Shown: piece by piece, positions 1 to 9,104 of the stretch | Layout: the number at the start of each line of letters is the position of its first letter | Numbering within the stretch: the first letter of the stretch is position 1 | Origin: Thermoguttaceae bacterium | GTDB lineage: Bacteria; Planctomycetota; Planctomycetia; Pirellulales; Thermoguttaceae | Direction: 5' to 3' | Length of the DNA: 64,000 nucleotides | NCBI GenBank assembly: GCA_017447865.1 | Contig: JAFSMO010000074.1 | Location: 266,944 to 330,943, forward strand | The notes under the pieces: generated by a model | Seen by the model: the letters and a program-made list of their open reading frames with translations, nothing else | Told to the model about the DNA's origin: nothing | The model's database searches: none | Position numbers and translations under genes: made by a program

Positions 1-704
1 AAATCAGGAATGACGTTTCCGGTCCAGATCCACGTCCCCGCCCCGGTTTTTTCGACGGTGTAATTAGATCCACTGCCAATCATTTGCGTGAACAGACCGT
101 CATAAACGTGTACGTCCGAGGCGGTCGTCAGCGCCCCGACGGTGACGGTCGTGCTGCCGCGCGTGATGCCGGAGCCAGCGAGAGAGCCGAATGTTGCCGG
201 TCCCGTATTAAACAGGATACCGGAGTTCGTGCCGGTATTGAGGACCCAGTGCGCGTTGGCGCTTCCCTTGGCGTCGGTGTTAAAAACGACCCAGTCGCGG
301 GCGAGCTGGCTGCTCGTCGCGTTTCCAATGGTAACGGTACCGGCAAAACCGGAAAAATCTTTATATAACCAAAGCGCGGGTCCCGTGTTGGACTGGCCTT
401 TATTTCCGGTGACATTGATCGTTCCGGAGGCCCCGGCATCTGTAGTGAACGTACCTCTGAGATAAACGTGGCTGCCCGTCGTGCTGACGTTCATTGTTCC
501 AGCATTTCCGACAAAGTTATAATTCGTAGTATTATCGGTTCCAGGACCGATATTCACCGTGCCGGAAACGTCCTCGGCCTGCGCGCTGGTCCAAATCCCC
601 GCCAAAGCGCAAACGAAAACCAAAGCGAAACTCCCCGAAATGCGCAGACCATACCCACGCCCTGATTTCATAAAAGCTGCCATTTTACTCACTGATTTAA
701 GCAT
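1..704 (-). CDS. Secreted beta-strand repeat surface protein (5' part only)
   Basis: The frame starts at ATG 704 behind GGAGAGGAAAT and stays open to the window edge (234 codons seen), so the C-terminus is missing. Residues 1 to about 45 look like a signal peptide: a basic start, the hydrophobic run SFALVFVCALAGIW, and a likely cut after SAQA. The rest is Gly/Thr/Asn-rich with short alternating strands (GTVTIGNATSS, VEKTGAGTWTWTG). The last motif matches the autotransporter-associated beta-strand repeat. It resembles the full-length PEP-CTERM protein at 45697-48819, so an exosortase-sorted or outer-surface location is likely. No catalytic motif is visible. The gene is divergent from rdgB. Confidence 0.75.
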   Translation of the reverse strand, partial: MLKSVSKMAAFMKSGRGYGLRISGSFALVFVCALAGIWTSAQAEDVSGTVNIGPGTDNTTNYNFVGNAGTMNVSTTGSHVYLRGTFTTDAGASGTINVTGNKGQSNTGPALWLYKDFSGFAGTVTIGNATSSQLARDWVVFNTDAKGSANAHWVLNTGTNSGILFNTGPATFGSLAGSGITRGSTTVTVGALTTASDVHVYDGLFTQMIGSGSNYTVEKTGAGTWIWTGNVIPD

Positions 705-844
705 ATTTCCTCTCCAAAACGAGTTGGTATTCTTATTCTATAACTTATTATTATACACAGTTTAGGAAAAAATCATGGAAAAAATCCTAAAAAAAGTGAA
801 AAAAAAGGGAAAATTTTTTGGGGATTGGTGCCGGAAGGGGTCTT

Positions 845-975
845 TTAAAGCCTCCCCTGAAAGGGGAGGTGCCCCGAAGGGGCGGAGGGGTTCTGAAACG
901 GGGGAAAATCCAGCCTTTGGTCGGAACCCCCCAGTCTCGCTGCGCGAGCCAGTTCCCCTTTCAGGGGAGCCTTTA
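845..975. repeat. GC-rich palindromic dispersed repeat, copy 1
   Basis: The ends are inverted copies of each other (TTAAAGCCTCCCCTGAAAGG near 845; its near-complement ends near 975). The middle holds CCCCGAAGGGG and CCAGTCTCGCTGCGCGAGCC. The same modules occur in reverse order at 14692-14812, so this is a dispersed family. It fills most of the 383-bp gap between two divergent genes; the rest of the gap shows no gene. Confidence 0.7.
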
Positions 976-1087
976 ACGCATCGTCCCCGTAGGGGGTCCC
1001 CCTTCCAATTTTCTGGGAAAATGCGAAAATAATCAGATACGTAACGAAAAATGTCCCTCAAATTCCCTCATTTTTAAAGGATTTCCC

Positions 1088-1726
1088 ATGAAGTATCCCC
1101 CGCTCGTCCTTGGCAGTCACAACCAGAAGAAAAAGGCGGAGCTGATCGGCCTTCTGGCGCCGCTTGGCTTCGAAATTCACGATCTCTCCCAGTACCCCAA
1201 CTCCATCGACGTGGAAGAAACCGGCAAGACTTTTGCCGAGAACGCCCGCCAGAAAGCCGTCGAGCAGGCGAAGATCCTCAACGCCTGGGTCATCGGCGAG
1301 GACAGCGGTCTGGAAGTCGAAGCCCTTGGCGGCCGCCCCGGCGTGTACTCCTCCCGTTACGCGGGCAAACCGTTTGCCGAGCGTGAAAAGAACGACGAGG
1401 CCAACAACGACAAGCTCCTGGCCGAGCTGGAGGGCCTGCCGATCGAAAAACGCGGCGCGCGGTACGTCTGCCACATCGTCCTGAGCGACCCGAACGGGAA
1501 AATCGTCGCCGAGGCGGAGAATTACTGCTACGGCCGGATCCTCACAGAGCGCCACGGCTCGAACGGCTTCGGCTACGATCCGCTTTTCGAGATCGTCGAG
1601 TACCACAAGACGTTCGGCGAGCTGGCGCCCGAGATCAAGGCGTGCATCAGCCACCGCGCCTGCGCCCTGCGCGAGTTTTCGGAGAAACTGGTCCAGTTCT
1701 TTGAGCAGGAAAAAGGAGAAAAATGA
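1088..1726 (+). CDS. rdgB: XTP/dITP diphosphatase (HAM1/RdgB family)
   Basis: Cytoplasmic house-cleaning pyrophosphatase that hydrolyses dITP, XTP and ITP to monophosphates and keeps deaminated purines out of DNA. At 212 residues it has normal family length. Hallmarks in order: N-terminal phosphate loop SHNQKKKAEL (about residue 8), ETGKTFAENA, the metal/base segment GEDSGLEVEALGGRPGVYSSRYAG (given here only as a landmark near residues 75-97), FGYDPLF and the C-terminal SHRA box. The start at 1088 follows AAAGGATTTCCC. Its TGA overlaps the next ATG (ATGA at 1723), so the two genes are translationally coupled. Confidence 0.95.
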   Translation: MKYPPLVLGSHNQKKKAELIGLLAPLGFEIHDLSQYPNSIDVEETGKTFAENARQKAVEQAKILNAWVIGEDSGLEVEALGGRPGVYSSRYAGKPFAEREKNDEANNDKLLAELEGLPIEKRGARYVCHIVLSDPNGKIVAEAENYCYGRILTERHGSNGFGYDPLFEIVEYHKTFGELAPEIKACISHRACALREFSEKLVQFFEQEKGEK

Positions 1727-3645
1727 TGCTTCTGAACTTTTGCCTCCCGGTTTTTCTTGCCCTCTTCGGTGGGGTCAAAGACACGCTGATCGTTTATCCC
1801 GAGTACCCCGCGGTGATCGAGCGGGACAAGGCGTACAAAGTCACCGTCACGCAGGGCAAAGTCACGGAACCGCTCGTCGTTTACAATCACTGCGAGAAAT
1901 CCACCCTCACCACCCGGATCCACGGCGGCGACGTGAACCGGCGCTTCTGCGAGTTCGCCTTCCGCGGCAAACCGGTCCGGGTCGATATTCGCGTCCGGCA
2001 GGACGTTTCGGCGTATAAGGTTTTCCCCGCGCGGCATCGTTTCCGCCACGAATTCAAGGACGGCGTGATCTCCGTCTGGCTCGACAAACCCGAGTATTTC
2101 GGGATCCAGCTCAACGACGACAACAATACGATCCTGAGCGTGCTGGCGGACGAGCCGGAAGACCCCGCCCTGATCCCGGACAAAAACGACCCGGGCGTAC
2201 TGTACGTCGAGAAATGGCTCGACGCGCCGGAACGGGACGGGAATTTGATCACGGACGAGTCGATCCATCAGGTTTACATCGCTCCGGGAGCGGTCCTGAA
2301 CGCCCGCCTGAAGATCCGCGGAAAAGGGACGCTGGTGAACGGCCGCGGCATGATCCTCGACCCGATGAGCAACATTTTCCGGTACGACCAACTGAAAAAC
2401 GGCGAGCTTGGTTTCCTCTCGATCCAGGCGCCGGACGTGACCGTGCGCGACATAAAACTCTGCGACGCCCGCACGTTCAACTACATCGTGGGGCGGGATA
2501 ACGCGAAGCTGATCAACGTCAAGGCGTTTTCCTCGATGATGTGCACCGACGGGATCTCGTTCTTCGGCGGGAAAAACGTCCTGGTCGACCACGCCTGGCT
2601 GTACGTTGGCGACAATGCGCTGGTTTTGAGCGGTTCCTGCCCGCTGACGGTGAAGAACGTGGTCATCGGGACCTCCTGCAAGGCGGTTTTCCCGCAAAGC
2701 TCGTTCAAGACGGTGGACCTGGAAAACATCGACATTTTCCGCGCGGACGAAGGCGTCGTCCAGAACATGTACAACGGCACGGAGTTCCCCGCGACGAAGC
2801 CCCAAACGACTTCCGTCCGGTTCAAAAACGTTTCGGCCGTTGATTCGACGTACATTTCGTGCCTCTTTGCCGGGTTCAACATGGGCGAGCTTCCCAAGCC
2901 GTACTGGTTCGAGAACTGCTCGATCCCGGAACCGACGGGCGCGGCGCTGTACACGTCCATCGGGAAAAAAGGCCCGGTCCTGGTCGTCAGAAACGAGCCG
3001 AAGTACCTCTTCACAAACAATTACACGCTGGAATTCGTGAACCTTTTCATCGCGGGCCAACCCGTGACGGAACTGCCAGACGACCGCATCGTCGGGAAGG
3101 AAAACATGACGGTCTCGTTCAGCCAGCAGGACCTTTCCGACTACCTCCCCATGGCCCCCGATCGTGTGGAAGTCTCGTACACGTACGAGCGCAAAAAGCC
3201 CCGCAAACCGATCCCCGCCGGGACGAATCTGGTCCGCGAGCGCCACGAGATCCGGAGCGTCTGGCAGCGCTGCCCGTCCTACATGGCCAAGCTGGAAACG
3301 ATCATCGAGCCGGATGGGACCGTGATCTACTCGGTCTCGAAGGTGAACAAATCCGGGATGCAGTGCGTCCTTTCGGACGAGTTCCTCCGCAGCGGAAACG
3401 GGACGTACACGCTCGAGTTTGAGGCGAAATGCGCCGAGGGCGAAGCCCCGCTGAACCTGAAGCTCCTCTCGAACGAGAAAACCTTCACGCAGGCGGTGAA
3501 ACTCACGACGGAGTGGCAGAAGTTCAAGGTCGAGTTCCAGACGGATTTTGACCTGGAAGTGACGAAGCTCGTCTCGCTGTTCTTCCAATTCCCCGAGCCG
3601 TGTGCGAACGCCCAGATCAAGAACATTTCGTTCGTGAAGGAGTGA
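1723..3645 (+). CDS. Secreted right-handed beta-helix protein, putative polysaccharide-active enzyme
   Basis: 640 residues. A short hydrophobic N-terminus (LLNFCLPVFLALFGG) is a likely signal peptide. An Ig-like strand region follows (to about residue 160). Next is a beta-helix-like stretch (about 180-440) with regularly spaced segments such as KIRGKGTLVNGRGMILDP, APDVTVRDIKLCDARTFNY and GKNVLVDHAWLYVGDNALV. This layout is that of GH28/GH49-type pectinase or dextranase folds. The last ~130 residues (FEAKCAEGEAPLNLKLLS...) look like a jelly-roll carbohydrate-binding module. I cannot place the catalytic aspartates with certainty, so substrate and activity are unknown. The gene overlaps rdgB by 4 bp. 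Confidence 0.6.
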   Translation: MMLLNFCLPVFLALFGGVKDTLIVYPEYPAVIERDKAYKVTVTQGKVTEPLVVYNHCEKSTLTTRIHGGDVNRRFCEFAFRGKPVRVDIRVRQDVSAYKVFPARHRFRHEFKDGVISVWLDKPEYFGIQLNDDNNTILSVLADEPEDPALIPDKNDPGVLYVEKWLDAPERDGNLITDESIHQVYIAPGAVLNARLKIRGKGTLVNGRGMILDPMSNIFRYDQLKNGELGFLSIQAPDVTVRDIKLCDARTFNYIVGRDNAKLINVKAFSSMMCTDGISFFGGKNVLVDHAWLYVGDNALVLSGSCPLTVKNVVIGTSCKAVFPQSSFKTVDLENIDIFRADEGVVQNMYNGTEFPATKPQTTSVRFKNVSAVDSTYISCLFAGFNMGELPKPYWFENCSIPEPTGAALYTSIGKKGPVLVVRNEPKYLFTNNYTLEFVNLFIAGQPVTELPDDRIVGKENMTVSFSQQDLSDYLPMAPDRVEVSYTYERKKPRKPIPAGTNLVRERHEIRSVWQRCPSYMAKLETIIEPDGTVIYSVSKVNKSGMQCVLSDEFLRSGNGTYTLEFEAKCAEGEAPLNLKLLSNEKTFTQAVKLTTEWQKFKVEFQTDFDLEVTKLVSLFFQFPEPCANAQIKNISFVKE

Positions 3646-3748
3646 GGCCCGGCGCCCAAATCAGTTTCACTCCCCCAACGACCCCAAAACCCTCGCCCGT
3701 GAAAAACGACTTTCACCCCGGCGGGAGCTTTTCATTGCCGCAGGCCGG

Positions 3749-3795
3749 TTTTTTGCGGCCGGGCCGGCCGCGGACGGTGAGACGCCGTCCCTCCG
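3749..3795. repeat. GGCCGGCC palindromic repeat, copy 1
   Basis: A segment starting TTTTTTGCGGCCGGGCC and ending GCCGTCCCTCCG. A near-identical reverse-complement copy lies at 13804-13850. It contains the nested palindromes GCGGCCGGGCCGGCCGC and GACGG...CCGTC. It lies just 3' of the beta-helix gene, where it could act as an RNA 3' end. Confidence 0.6.
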
Positions 3796-3800
3796 AATTG

Positions 3801-3819
3801 ACGACGCTGGAAGCGTCGT
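3801..3819. repeat. 19-nt ACGACGC hairpin repeat, copy 1
   Basis: ACGACGCTGGAAGCGTCGT forms a 7-bp stem and is followed by CCCCGTAA. Related copies lie at 10363, 14676, 54461, 54679 and 60400. Confidence 0.7.
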
Positions 3820-3824
3820 CCCCG

Positions 3825-3858
3825 TAATTCATAATTCATAATTCTTAATTCATAATTT
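3825..3858. repeat. 7-bp tandem repeat array (TAATTCA)
   Basis: Four successive heptamers, TAATTCA x2, TAATTCT, TAATTCA, then a partial unit. One of eight 7-bp-period arrays in the intergenic regions of this window. Confidence 0.8.
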
Positions 3859-3870
3859 CCCCCCCCCTCC

Positions 3871-3898
3871 TTGCGTTTTTTTCGGTCTGGTGTAAACT
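3871..3898 (+). promoter_or_regulatory. Putative sigma70-type promoter of aspS
   Basis: TTGCGT, 16-bp spacer, TAAACT, with TG directly before the -10. It lies ~55 bp before the aspS start. Confidence 0.45.
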
Positions 3899-3954
3899 AT
3901 AGGGATTAGTTTTTGCAGATTCCCAGACTTTACTTGAAACGTTAGGAGCACACG

Positions 3955-5736
3955 GTGTACAGAACTCATACTTGCGGCGAGCTTCGGAAAGAAAATGCCG
4001 GGCAAATCGTCACTCTTTGCGGCTGGCTTGACCATCAGCGCGACCAGGGCGGGCTTTCGTTTATTTGGCTGCGCGACCGTTACGGGATCACCCAGGTCAC
4101 TTTCTCCCCCGAAGCCGGCAATTCCCCCGAGGAGGCCGAGGCGCTGCTCCAGAAAGTGCGCACGTGCCGCATGGAATTCGTGCTTCAGGTCAAGGGCGAA
4201 GTCATTCGTCGGCCCGAAGGCGGTGAGAACCGCGCGCTGGCGACCGGTGAAATCGAGATCCGTCCGCTCGAACTGACCATTCTGAACCGCAGCGACGTGC
4301 CGCCGGTCCAGCCCGGAATCCCGGATCTGCCAAGCGAAGACGTGCGCCTGCAGTACCGGTACCTGGACCTTCGCCGCCCCGACATGCAGAAGGCGCTGGC
4401 CCTGCGTCACCGCATCGTGAAAATCATGCGCGACTACACCGACGAGCAGGGCTTCCTGGAAGTGGAAACCCCCATGCTCGGTCGCAGCACGCCGGAAGGA
4501 GCGCGCGACTACCTCGTTCCGAGCCGCATCCACGCCGGGAAATTCTACGCGCTCCCGCAGTCGCCGCAGCTCTACAAGCAGCTCCTGATGATCGCCGGTT
4601 TCGACCGCTACGTCCAGGTCGCGCGGTGCTTCCGTGACGAGGACCTCCGGGCCGACCGCCAGCCGGAATTCACCCAGATCGACATGGAAATGGCTTTCGT
4701 GAAGATGGATGACGTGATGGGGATGATGGAAGGCCTCATCGCCCGCCTCGCGAAAGAAGTCTTGGGAATGGACCTTCAGCTCCCGCTTCCGCGCATGAGC
4801 TACGCCGAGGCGATGGAGCGTTTCGGCCACGACGCCCCGGACCTCCGCTTCGGGATGGAGCTGATCGACCTGACCGACCTGGCGAAAGAGTGCGAATTCA
4901 GCGTTTTCCGTTCGACGGCAGACGCCGGGAACCGCGTCCGTGCGGTCGTTGCGAAGGGCGCGGCCGACAAATACTCGCGCAAAACCATCGACGAAATGAC
5001 CTCGTGGGCGAAAGAAAACTTCGGCGTGAAGGGCCTCGCATTCTTCAAAGGGGCCGAAGGGACGCTTCAGGCGCCGATCGCGAAATTCTTCAACGCGGAT
5101 TTCCTCGCCCGATTCAAGGAACGCTTGGGAATGGAAGACGGCGACATCGCGTTCATCATCGCCGACACGTTCGAGACGAGCTGCCGCGCCCTGAACGGCT
5201 TGCGCCGCAGACTGGGCAAGGAACTCCAGCTTTACGACCCGAAATCGTTCAGTTTCTCGTGGATCGTCGATTTCCCGATGCTGGAATGGGACGACGAGGA
5301 AAACCGCTGGGTCGCCGTGCATCACCCCTTCACCGCGCCGCTTCCGGAGGACGAGCATTTGCTGGATTCCGACCCGCGTGCGTGCCGTGCCGCGGCGTAC
5401 GACATCGTGATCAACGGCTTTGAGGCGGGCGGCGGCTCCATCCGAATCCACGATAATGCGCTCCAGCAGAAGATTTTCAAGCTCCTGAACATCGACGAGG
5501 AGACCGCGAAAGACCGCTTCGGCTTCCTGCTCGACGCGCTTCGTTTCGGCGCTCCGCCCCACGGCGGCATCGCGTTGGGTCTGGACCGCCTGACGATGAT
5601 TTTCGCCGGTCTCGACTCGATCCGCGACGTGATCGCCTTCCCGAAGACGGCCCGTGCGACCGACCTGATGAGCGGCGCGCCGGGATTCGTGGACGACAAA
5701 CAGATGAAAGAGCTTTCGATCAAGATTGATAAATGA
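3955..5736 (+). CDS. aspS: Aspartyl-tRNA synthetase
   Basis: Class II synthetase that charges tRNA-Asp (and perhaps tRNA-Asn) in the cytoplasm. 593 residues, normal for the bacterial type with the GAD insertion domain. The N-terminal OB-fold anticodon domain contains [19 protein letters not shown]. Motif 2 is [16 protein letters not shown] and motif 3 is [11 protein letters not shown]. The start is GTG 3955 behind TAGGAG. The OB-fold position that is Leu in discriminating and His in many non-discriminating enzymes appears to be Gln here (RDQGG), so specificity cannot be read from this residue. The stop overlaps the mqnA start (ATGA). Confidence 0.95.
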   Translation: MYRTHTCGELRKENAGQIVTLCGWLDHQRDQGGLSFIWLRDRYGITQVTFSPEAGNSPEEAEALLQKVRTCRMEFVLQVKGEVIRRPEGGENRALATGEIEIRPLELTILNRSDVPPVQPGIPDLPSEDVRLQYRYLDLRRPDMQKALALRHRIVKIMRDYTDEQGFLEVETPMLGRSTPEGARDYLVPSRIHAGKFYALPQSPQLYKQLLMIAGFDRYVQVARCFRDEDLRADRQPEFTQIDMEMAFVKMDDVMGMMEGLIARLAKEVLGMDLQLPLPRMSYAEAMERFGHDAPDLRFGMELIDLTDLAKECEFSVFRSTADAGNRVRAVVAKGAADKYSRKTIDEMTSWAKENFGVKGLAFFKGAEGTLQAPIAKFFNADFLARFKERLGMEDGDIAFIIADTFETSCRALNGLRRRLGKELQLYDPKSFSFSWIVDFPMLEWDDEENRWVAVHHPFTAPLPEDEHLLDSDPRACRAAAYDIVINGFEAGGGSIRIHDNALQQKIFKLLNIDEETAKDRFGFLLDALRFGAPPHGGIALGLDRLTMIFAGLDSIRDVIAFPKTARATDLMSGAPGFVDDKQMKELSIKIDK

Positions 5737-6644
5737 CGAGAAACGATTTTTCACCCACGCATTTCCGCATCGGTTCGGTCCAGTTTCTCAACGCGGCGCC
5801 CTTGACGTGGAACCTCAAAACCGTGGCGGCCAGCCAGGACGTCAGCATTGAGGAGTCCCTCGCCGTTCCGTCACGCCTGGCGGAGGACCTGGTCGCGGGC
5901 CGTTACGACGCGGCCCTGATCCCCATCGCGGAGGCGATCCGCCACCCGGAACTGCGCCAGGTCTCGGACGTTTGCATCGCGAGCGAAGGCCCCGTTTGGA
6001 GCATCAAATTCGTGGCGTTTCGTCCGCTTGGCGAGATGAACCGGATCGGCCTGGACCCCGCGTCCCGGTCGAGCAGCGCCATGCTCCAGATCTGTGCGGC
6101 AGAGTACTGGAAACTGAACGCGGAGTTCGTCCCGTTCAGCATCGGAGAGGCGCTCGGCTGCGGCTTCGACGCGAGCGAAAACCTGGATTTTTCGTTGAAA
6201 GAAAACCGCGAAGAACTGGTCGAGATCGGGCGTGCCCATGACCTGGACGGGGTCCTGCTCATCGGCGACAAAGCGCTGAGAATGCCGCACCAGTGCGAAG
6301 AATTCGCGGGGATTTACGACCTGGGCCAGGTCTGGACCCAATGGACCGGCCTGCCGTTCGTCTATGCGAGCTGGTTCGCCCACCCCGGCGCGGATCTGGA
6401 GCGGCTTTCCACGCTTTTCAATGAAGTCCGAAGCCAGAGCCAAATCGAAATGGACGAGGTGGTCCTTTCGACGTCCCGAACGCAAAACTGGGAGCTGGAA
6501 CTCTGCCGCGACTACCTGGTCCGGAAGATCCGCTACCGGCTCGGCGGCCGTGAACGCCGGGGCGCGGAGGTCTTTTGCCGCATGATGCAGAAGTACGCGC
6601 TGGCCCCGCTCGGGACCGAGCTGGAATTTGAAGCGAATCGCTGA
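5733..6644 (+). CDS. mqnA: Chorismate dehydratase MqnA (futalosine menaquinone pathway)
   Basis: Converts chorismate to 3-[(1-carboxyvinyl)oxy]benzoate, the first step of the futalosine route to menaquinone. 303 residues with a periplasmic-binding-protein-like fold. Typical segments are [15 protein letters not shown] at the N-terminus, [20 protein letters not shown], and [11 protein letters not shown], the family's signature Ser-rich turn. [10 protein letters not shown] follows later. It overlaps aspS by 4 bp. No other mqn gene is nearby, so the pathway is scattered. MqnD has the same fold, but the N-terminal motif fits MqnA. Confidence 0.85.
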   Translation: MTRNDFSPTHFRIGSVQFLNAAPLTWNLKTVAASQDVSIEESLAVPSRLAEDLVAGRYDAALIPIAEAIRHPELRQVSDVCIASEGPVWSIKFVAFRPLGEMNRIGLDPASRSSSAMLQICAAEYWKLNAEFVPFSIGEALGCGFDASENLDFSLKENREELVEIGRAHDLDGVLLIGDKALRMPHQCEEFAGIYDLGQVWTQWTGLPFVYASWFAHPGADLERLSTLFNEVRSQSQIEMDEVVLSTSRTQNWELELCRDYLVRKIRYRLGGRERRGAEVFCRMMQKYALAPLGTELEFEANR

Positions 6645-6696
6645 AGTTAAAAGTCTGAAACGCCCGAAAAGCCTGAAAAAACCAAAACGCCTGAAA

Positions 6697-6733
6697 AGCC
6701 CGGAAATCTCAATCGTCCGGGCTTCATTTTTCT
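6697..6733. terminator. Bidirectional intrinsic terminator between mqnA and the LVIVD gene
   Basis: The stem AAGCCCGG / CCGGGCTT with a 13-nt loop is followed by CATTTTTCT. It lies between two convergent genes. Just upstream, 6650-6696 holds irregular copies of CCTGAAAA. Confidence 0.7.
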
Positions 6734-8844
6734 ACGATTAACCCCGCGTGGCCGCAGGGGATCACGGCTTTTCCATTCACGAAGACCGGGATTTCCGGGT
6801 GGGCGTGCACGCTAAAACGCCGCGTGATTTTCGGGTTCTGCGGGTCGTTCACGTCGATGAACGCGATTTCTCCCTCGCGGCGATTGGTGAACACGATTTC
6901 TTTTCCGTTCGAAGCGCATTTCCCAAATCCCGAAAGCGGTTTTCCGGCCGCGTCTTTGCAGACGTGCAGCGGAACGTCGTCGAGTTTCCGCGCGTCGCAC
7001 TCTTCCATCAGGCGGAAGCCCCGATCGGCGAAAAAGTACCATTGGCCGCGGTGCAGGCACGCCCCGTGATTGAACCAGACTCGCGGGTCGTACGAGGTCG
7101 TTTTCACGCACGGGGTTTCGCCAGTGCAGTCGAACCAGACGATTCCGTTGGTCATCGCGACGAGCGCCACCATCCCGCTGGGGGACGGAGTTTCCACGAC
7201 GTCGCGGCCATACAGGATCCCGAACGGATTGCGGAACGTGAAGGCGTTTCGCGGGCGCGCCGGGTCCGAAATGTCGAGGAACGTCACGGAACTGTTCCCG
7301 CTCTTCGAGATCAGCCACTTTTTCGGGTCCTGAACGACCACCTGGCGCACGGGCCGAAGCTGGTCGAAACGGCCGACCGGTTTGGGCTCGCCGTTGGGTT
7401 TCAGCTCGTAAATGCCGGTTCCCGCCTCGCCTTCGGCCGTGAACATCAGGCTCCCCGCGATTTTCACGTCGTAGGCAAAAGACCGGATCGGGAAGGTCTT
7501 TTTCACGACCGGTTTTCCACCGCCGGAAACCTCTGAAACGTCCACGAGCAGGAACCCGTCCGTTCCCGCGGCGACCCAAACCAGTCCGTCTTTCCACGGG
7601 GCCGCGGCCATGCACTGGCCCTGGGTCGGGAGGACGGCGAAGTCGGCGCGGACGTCCGCCAGTGGGTCGAGAGTCGGGAGGACCGGCCCGTCAAGAGTCG
7701 GGGCTTTGCGTTCCTGCGAAACCGGGCGCGCGATCCCGGGAGCCTCCACGATGTAGATCCCGCCGTTCATCCCGGCCGCGTACAGGATCCCGTCTCCCGC
7801 GACCACTTCCACCGCCGGGTCCGGTCTCCCGTTGGACGTTTTGGGAAGCACGGCGTTCGCCACGCATCGGGGCCGGGTCGGATCTTTCACGTCGATGCAG
7901 AAGACCCCGTTGTAAGTGTCGGCGACGTAAGCCATTCCGTGCTCATCAACCGTCACGGTCCAGAAGTCCGGGAAAACGTGCTGGGCCTGAATGGGGAGGT
8001 CGATCCGCCCGAGATGCACGGGTTTTCGTGGGTTTTCCACCGAAAAAACGTCCAGCCCGTGCCCCTTCACGTCGTAGAGAGGGTGCTCGATGTGGTCGGG
8101 TCCCGTGGCGGCGTACGCGATGTTTCCACGGACGTACACGCCGTCCCCCAGCCCCGCGATCGGGCTTTCCGAGATGATCTCCGCGTGCTCAGGATTCCTC
8201 ACGTCGATGATCGTCAGCTTGCGCGTCCCCCAGTCGCCGGCGTACAGGACGCCGTTTTCCAGATCGACCGACTGCGCCTCACCGGAAACGACAAAACTGA
8301 CGTTTTTCAGGTGGCTCGGGTCCGAAATGTCGATGATCTCCGTGCCGAACTGGCGCTGACAGACGAAAGCGAGGTCGCGCCCGCTCGTCGGATCGGTCCC
8401 GCAAACGATTCCGGTCGCCAGCTCCATCGTGTCGTAGTGCGAGCGCAGGCGCGGCAGGTCCGGCTCGCTCACGTCCACGACGTAAAGCCCGCCCATGCGC
8501 GCCGTGATGAAAAGGTGGTCCTTGAACCAGACGAGCTGCCGCGGCTCCGCCATCCCGAACATCGTGGCGGTTTCGCGCGGATTTTTCGGGTCGGAAAGGT
8601 CGTAAACGGTCAAATGCCCCCGACCGATGGCGAAAAGCCGGTTTCCGTGAACGGCCAGATCGGACGTCGCCTGCGAGTTTTCGACTTTCCGGACGCTCAG
8701 CGTTTGGCCGTAAAGGGCGGGATTGTGCGACTCGGCAAACTCCGGCTCCGCGGCCAGGGCGAACGAGGAAAACAGAAGAAGGAAAAAGGCGAAGCAGCGC
8801 ATGGCAAAAATTGAATTTGAAGTCCTCTCAACGAAATCTTTCAT
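6724..8844 (-). CDS. Secreted LVIVD-repeat beta-propeller protein
   Basis: 706 residues. Repeated blades end in motifs such as GGLYVVDVSEPDLPRL, GTEIIDISDPSHLK, RKLTIIDVRNPEHAEI and GVFCIDVKDPTRPR. These are LVIVD repeats, a seven-bladed propeller family usually exported. The N-terminus has the hydrophobic core CFAFFLLLFSSFALA ending in Ala-Ala. ATG 8844 follows AGGAATAGACGG. An in-frame ATG at 8802 would give a shorter signal peptide but has a poorly placed Shine-Dalgarno. The propeller is probably doubled, since repeats continue through the C-terminal half. No catalytic residues are recognised; a binding or scaffold role is inferred. Confidence 0.75.
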   Translation of the reverse strand: MKDFVERTSNSIFAMRCFAFFLLLFSSFALAAEPEFAESHNPALYGQTLSVRKVENSQATSDLAVHGNRLFAIGRGHLTVYDLSDPKNPRETATMFGMAEPRQLVWFKDHLFITARMGGLYVVDVSEPDLPRLRSHYDTMELATGIVCGTDPTSGRDLAFVCQRQFGTEIIDISDPSHLKNVSFVVSGEAQSVDLENGVLYAGDWGTRKLTIIDVRNPEHAEIISESPIAGLGDGVYVRGNIAYAATGPDHIEHPLYDVKGHGLDVFSVENPRKPVHLGRIDLPIQAQHVFPDFWTVTVDEHGMAYVADTYNGVFCIDVKDPTRPRCVANAVLPKTSNGRPDPAVEVVAGDGILYAAGMNGGIYIVEAPGIARPVSQERKAPTLDGPVLPTLDPLADVRADFAVLPTQGQCMAAAPWKDGLVWVAAGTDGFLLVDVSEVSGGGKPVVKKTFPIRSFAYDVKIAGSLMFTAEGEAGTGIYELKPNGEPKPVGRFDQLRPVRQVVVQDPKKWLISKSGNSSVTFLDISDPARPRNAFTFRNPFGILYGRDVVETPSPSGMVALVAMTNGIVWFDCTGETPCVKTTSYDPRVWFNHGACLHRGQWYFFADRGFRLMEECDARKLDDVPLHVCKDAAGKPLSGFGKCASNGKEIVFTNRREGEIAFIDVNDPQNPKITRRFSVHAHPEIPVFVNGKAVIPCGHAGLIVEK

Positions 8845-8854
8845 CCGTCTATTC

Positions 8855-9067
8855 CTAAAGCACCAAATCCAGTCAGGTGCAAACCGAAAAAGGCCCCGCG
8901 GATTAAGCGGATTGGGCGGATTTAAACGGATTTTAAGGAAATAAAAAATTCTTTTTGATCTTGCAATGAAAATTTTTAAATTCTTAAAAATCCGCTTTCA
9001 TCCGCTTTATCCGCTTAATCCGCGGGGCCTTGTTCGGTCTGCGAGTTCTTACGGATTTTGTGTTTAA
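8855..9067. repeat. MITE-like long palindromic repeat, copy 1
   Basis: Two imperfect inverted arms of ~80 bp face each other. Each holds the core AAGGCCCCGCGGATTAAGCG, then several GCGGATT units, with an AT-rich loop of ~45 bp. The outer ends carry CACCAAATC-like sequence. A second copy is at 18147-18339. The element abuts the 5' end of the LVIVD gene. Confidence 0.8.
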
Positions 9068-9104
9068 GCGTGGCTCAATTCTCCGCTTTGGTGGTGGGGG
9101 GCTT

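Noticed and set aside
762..1061. Open frames on both strands over the GC-rich repeat upstream of rdgB
   Set aside because: They arise from the palindromic repeat itself, which recurs at 14692; no codon bias or family match.
1573..3588. 671-codon open frame on the minus strand opposite the beta-helix gene and rdgB
   Set aside because: It is antisense to two clearly coding genes. Its protein is Arg/Val/Asp-rich with no family motif, as expected from a GC-skewed third position.
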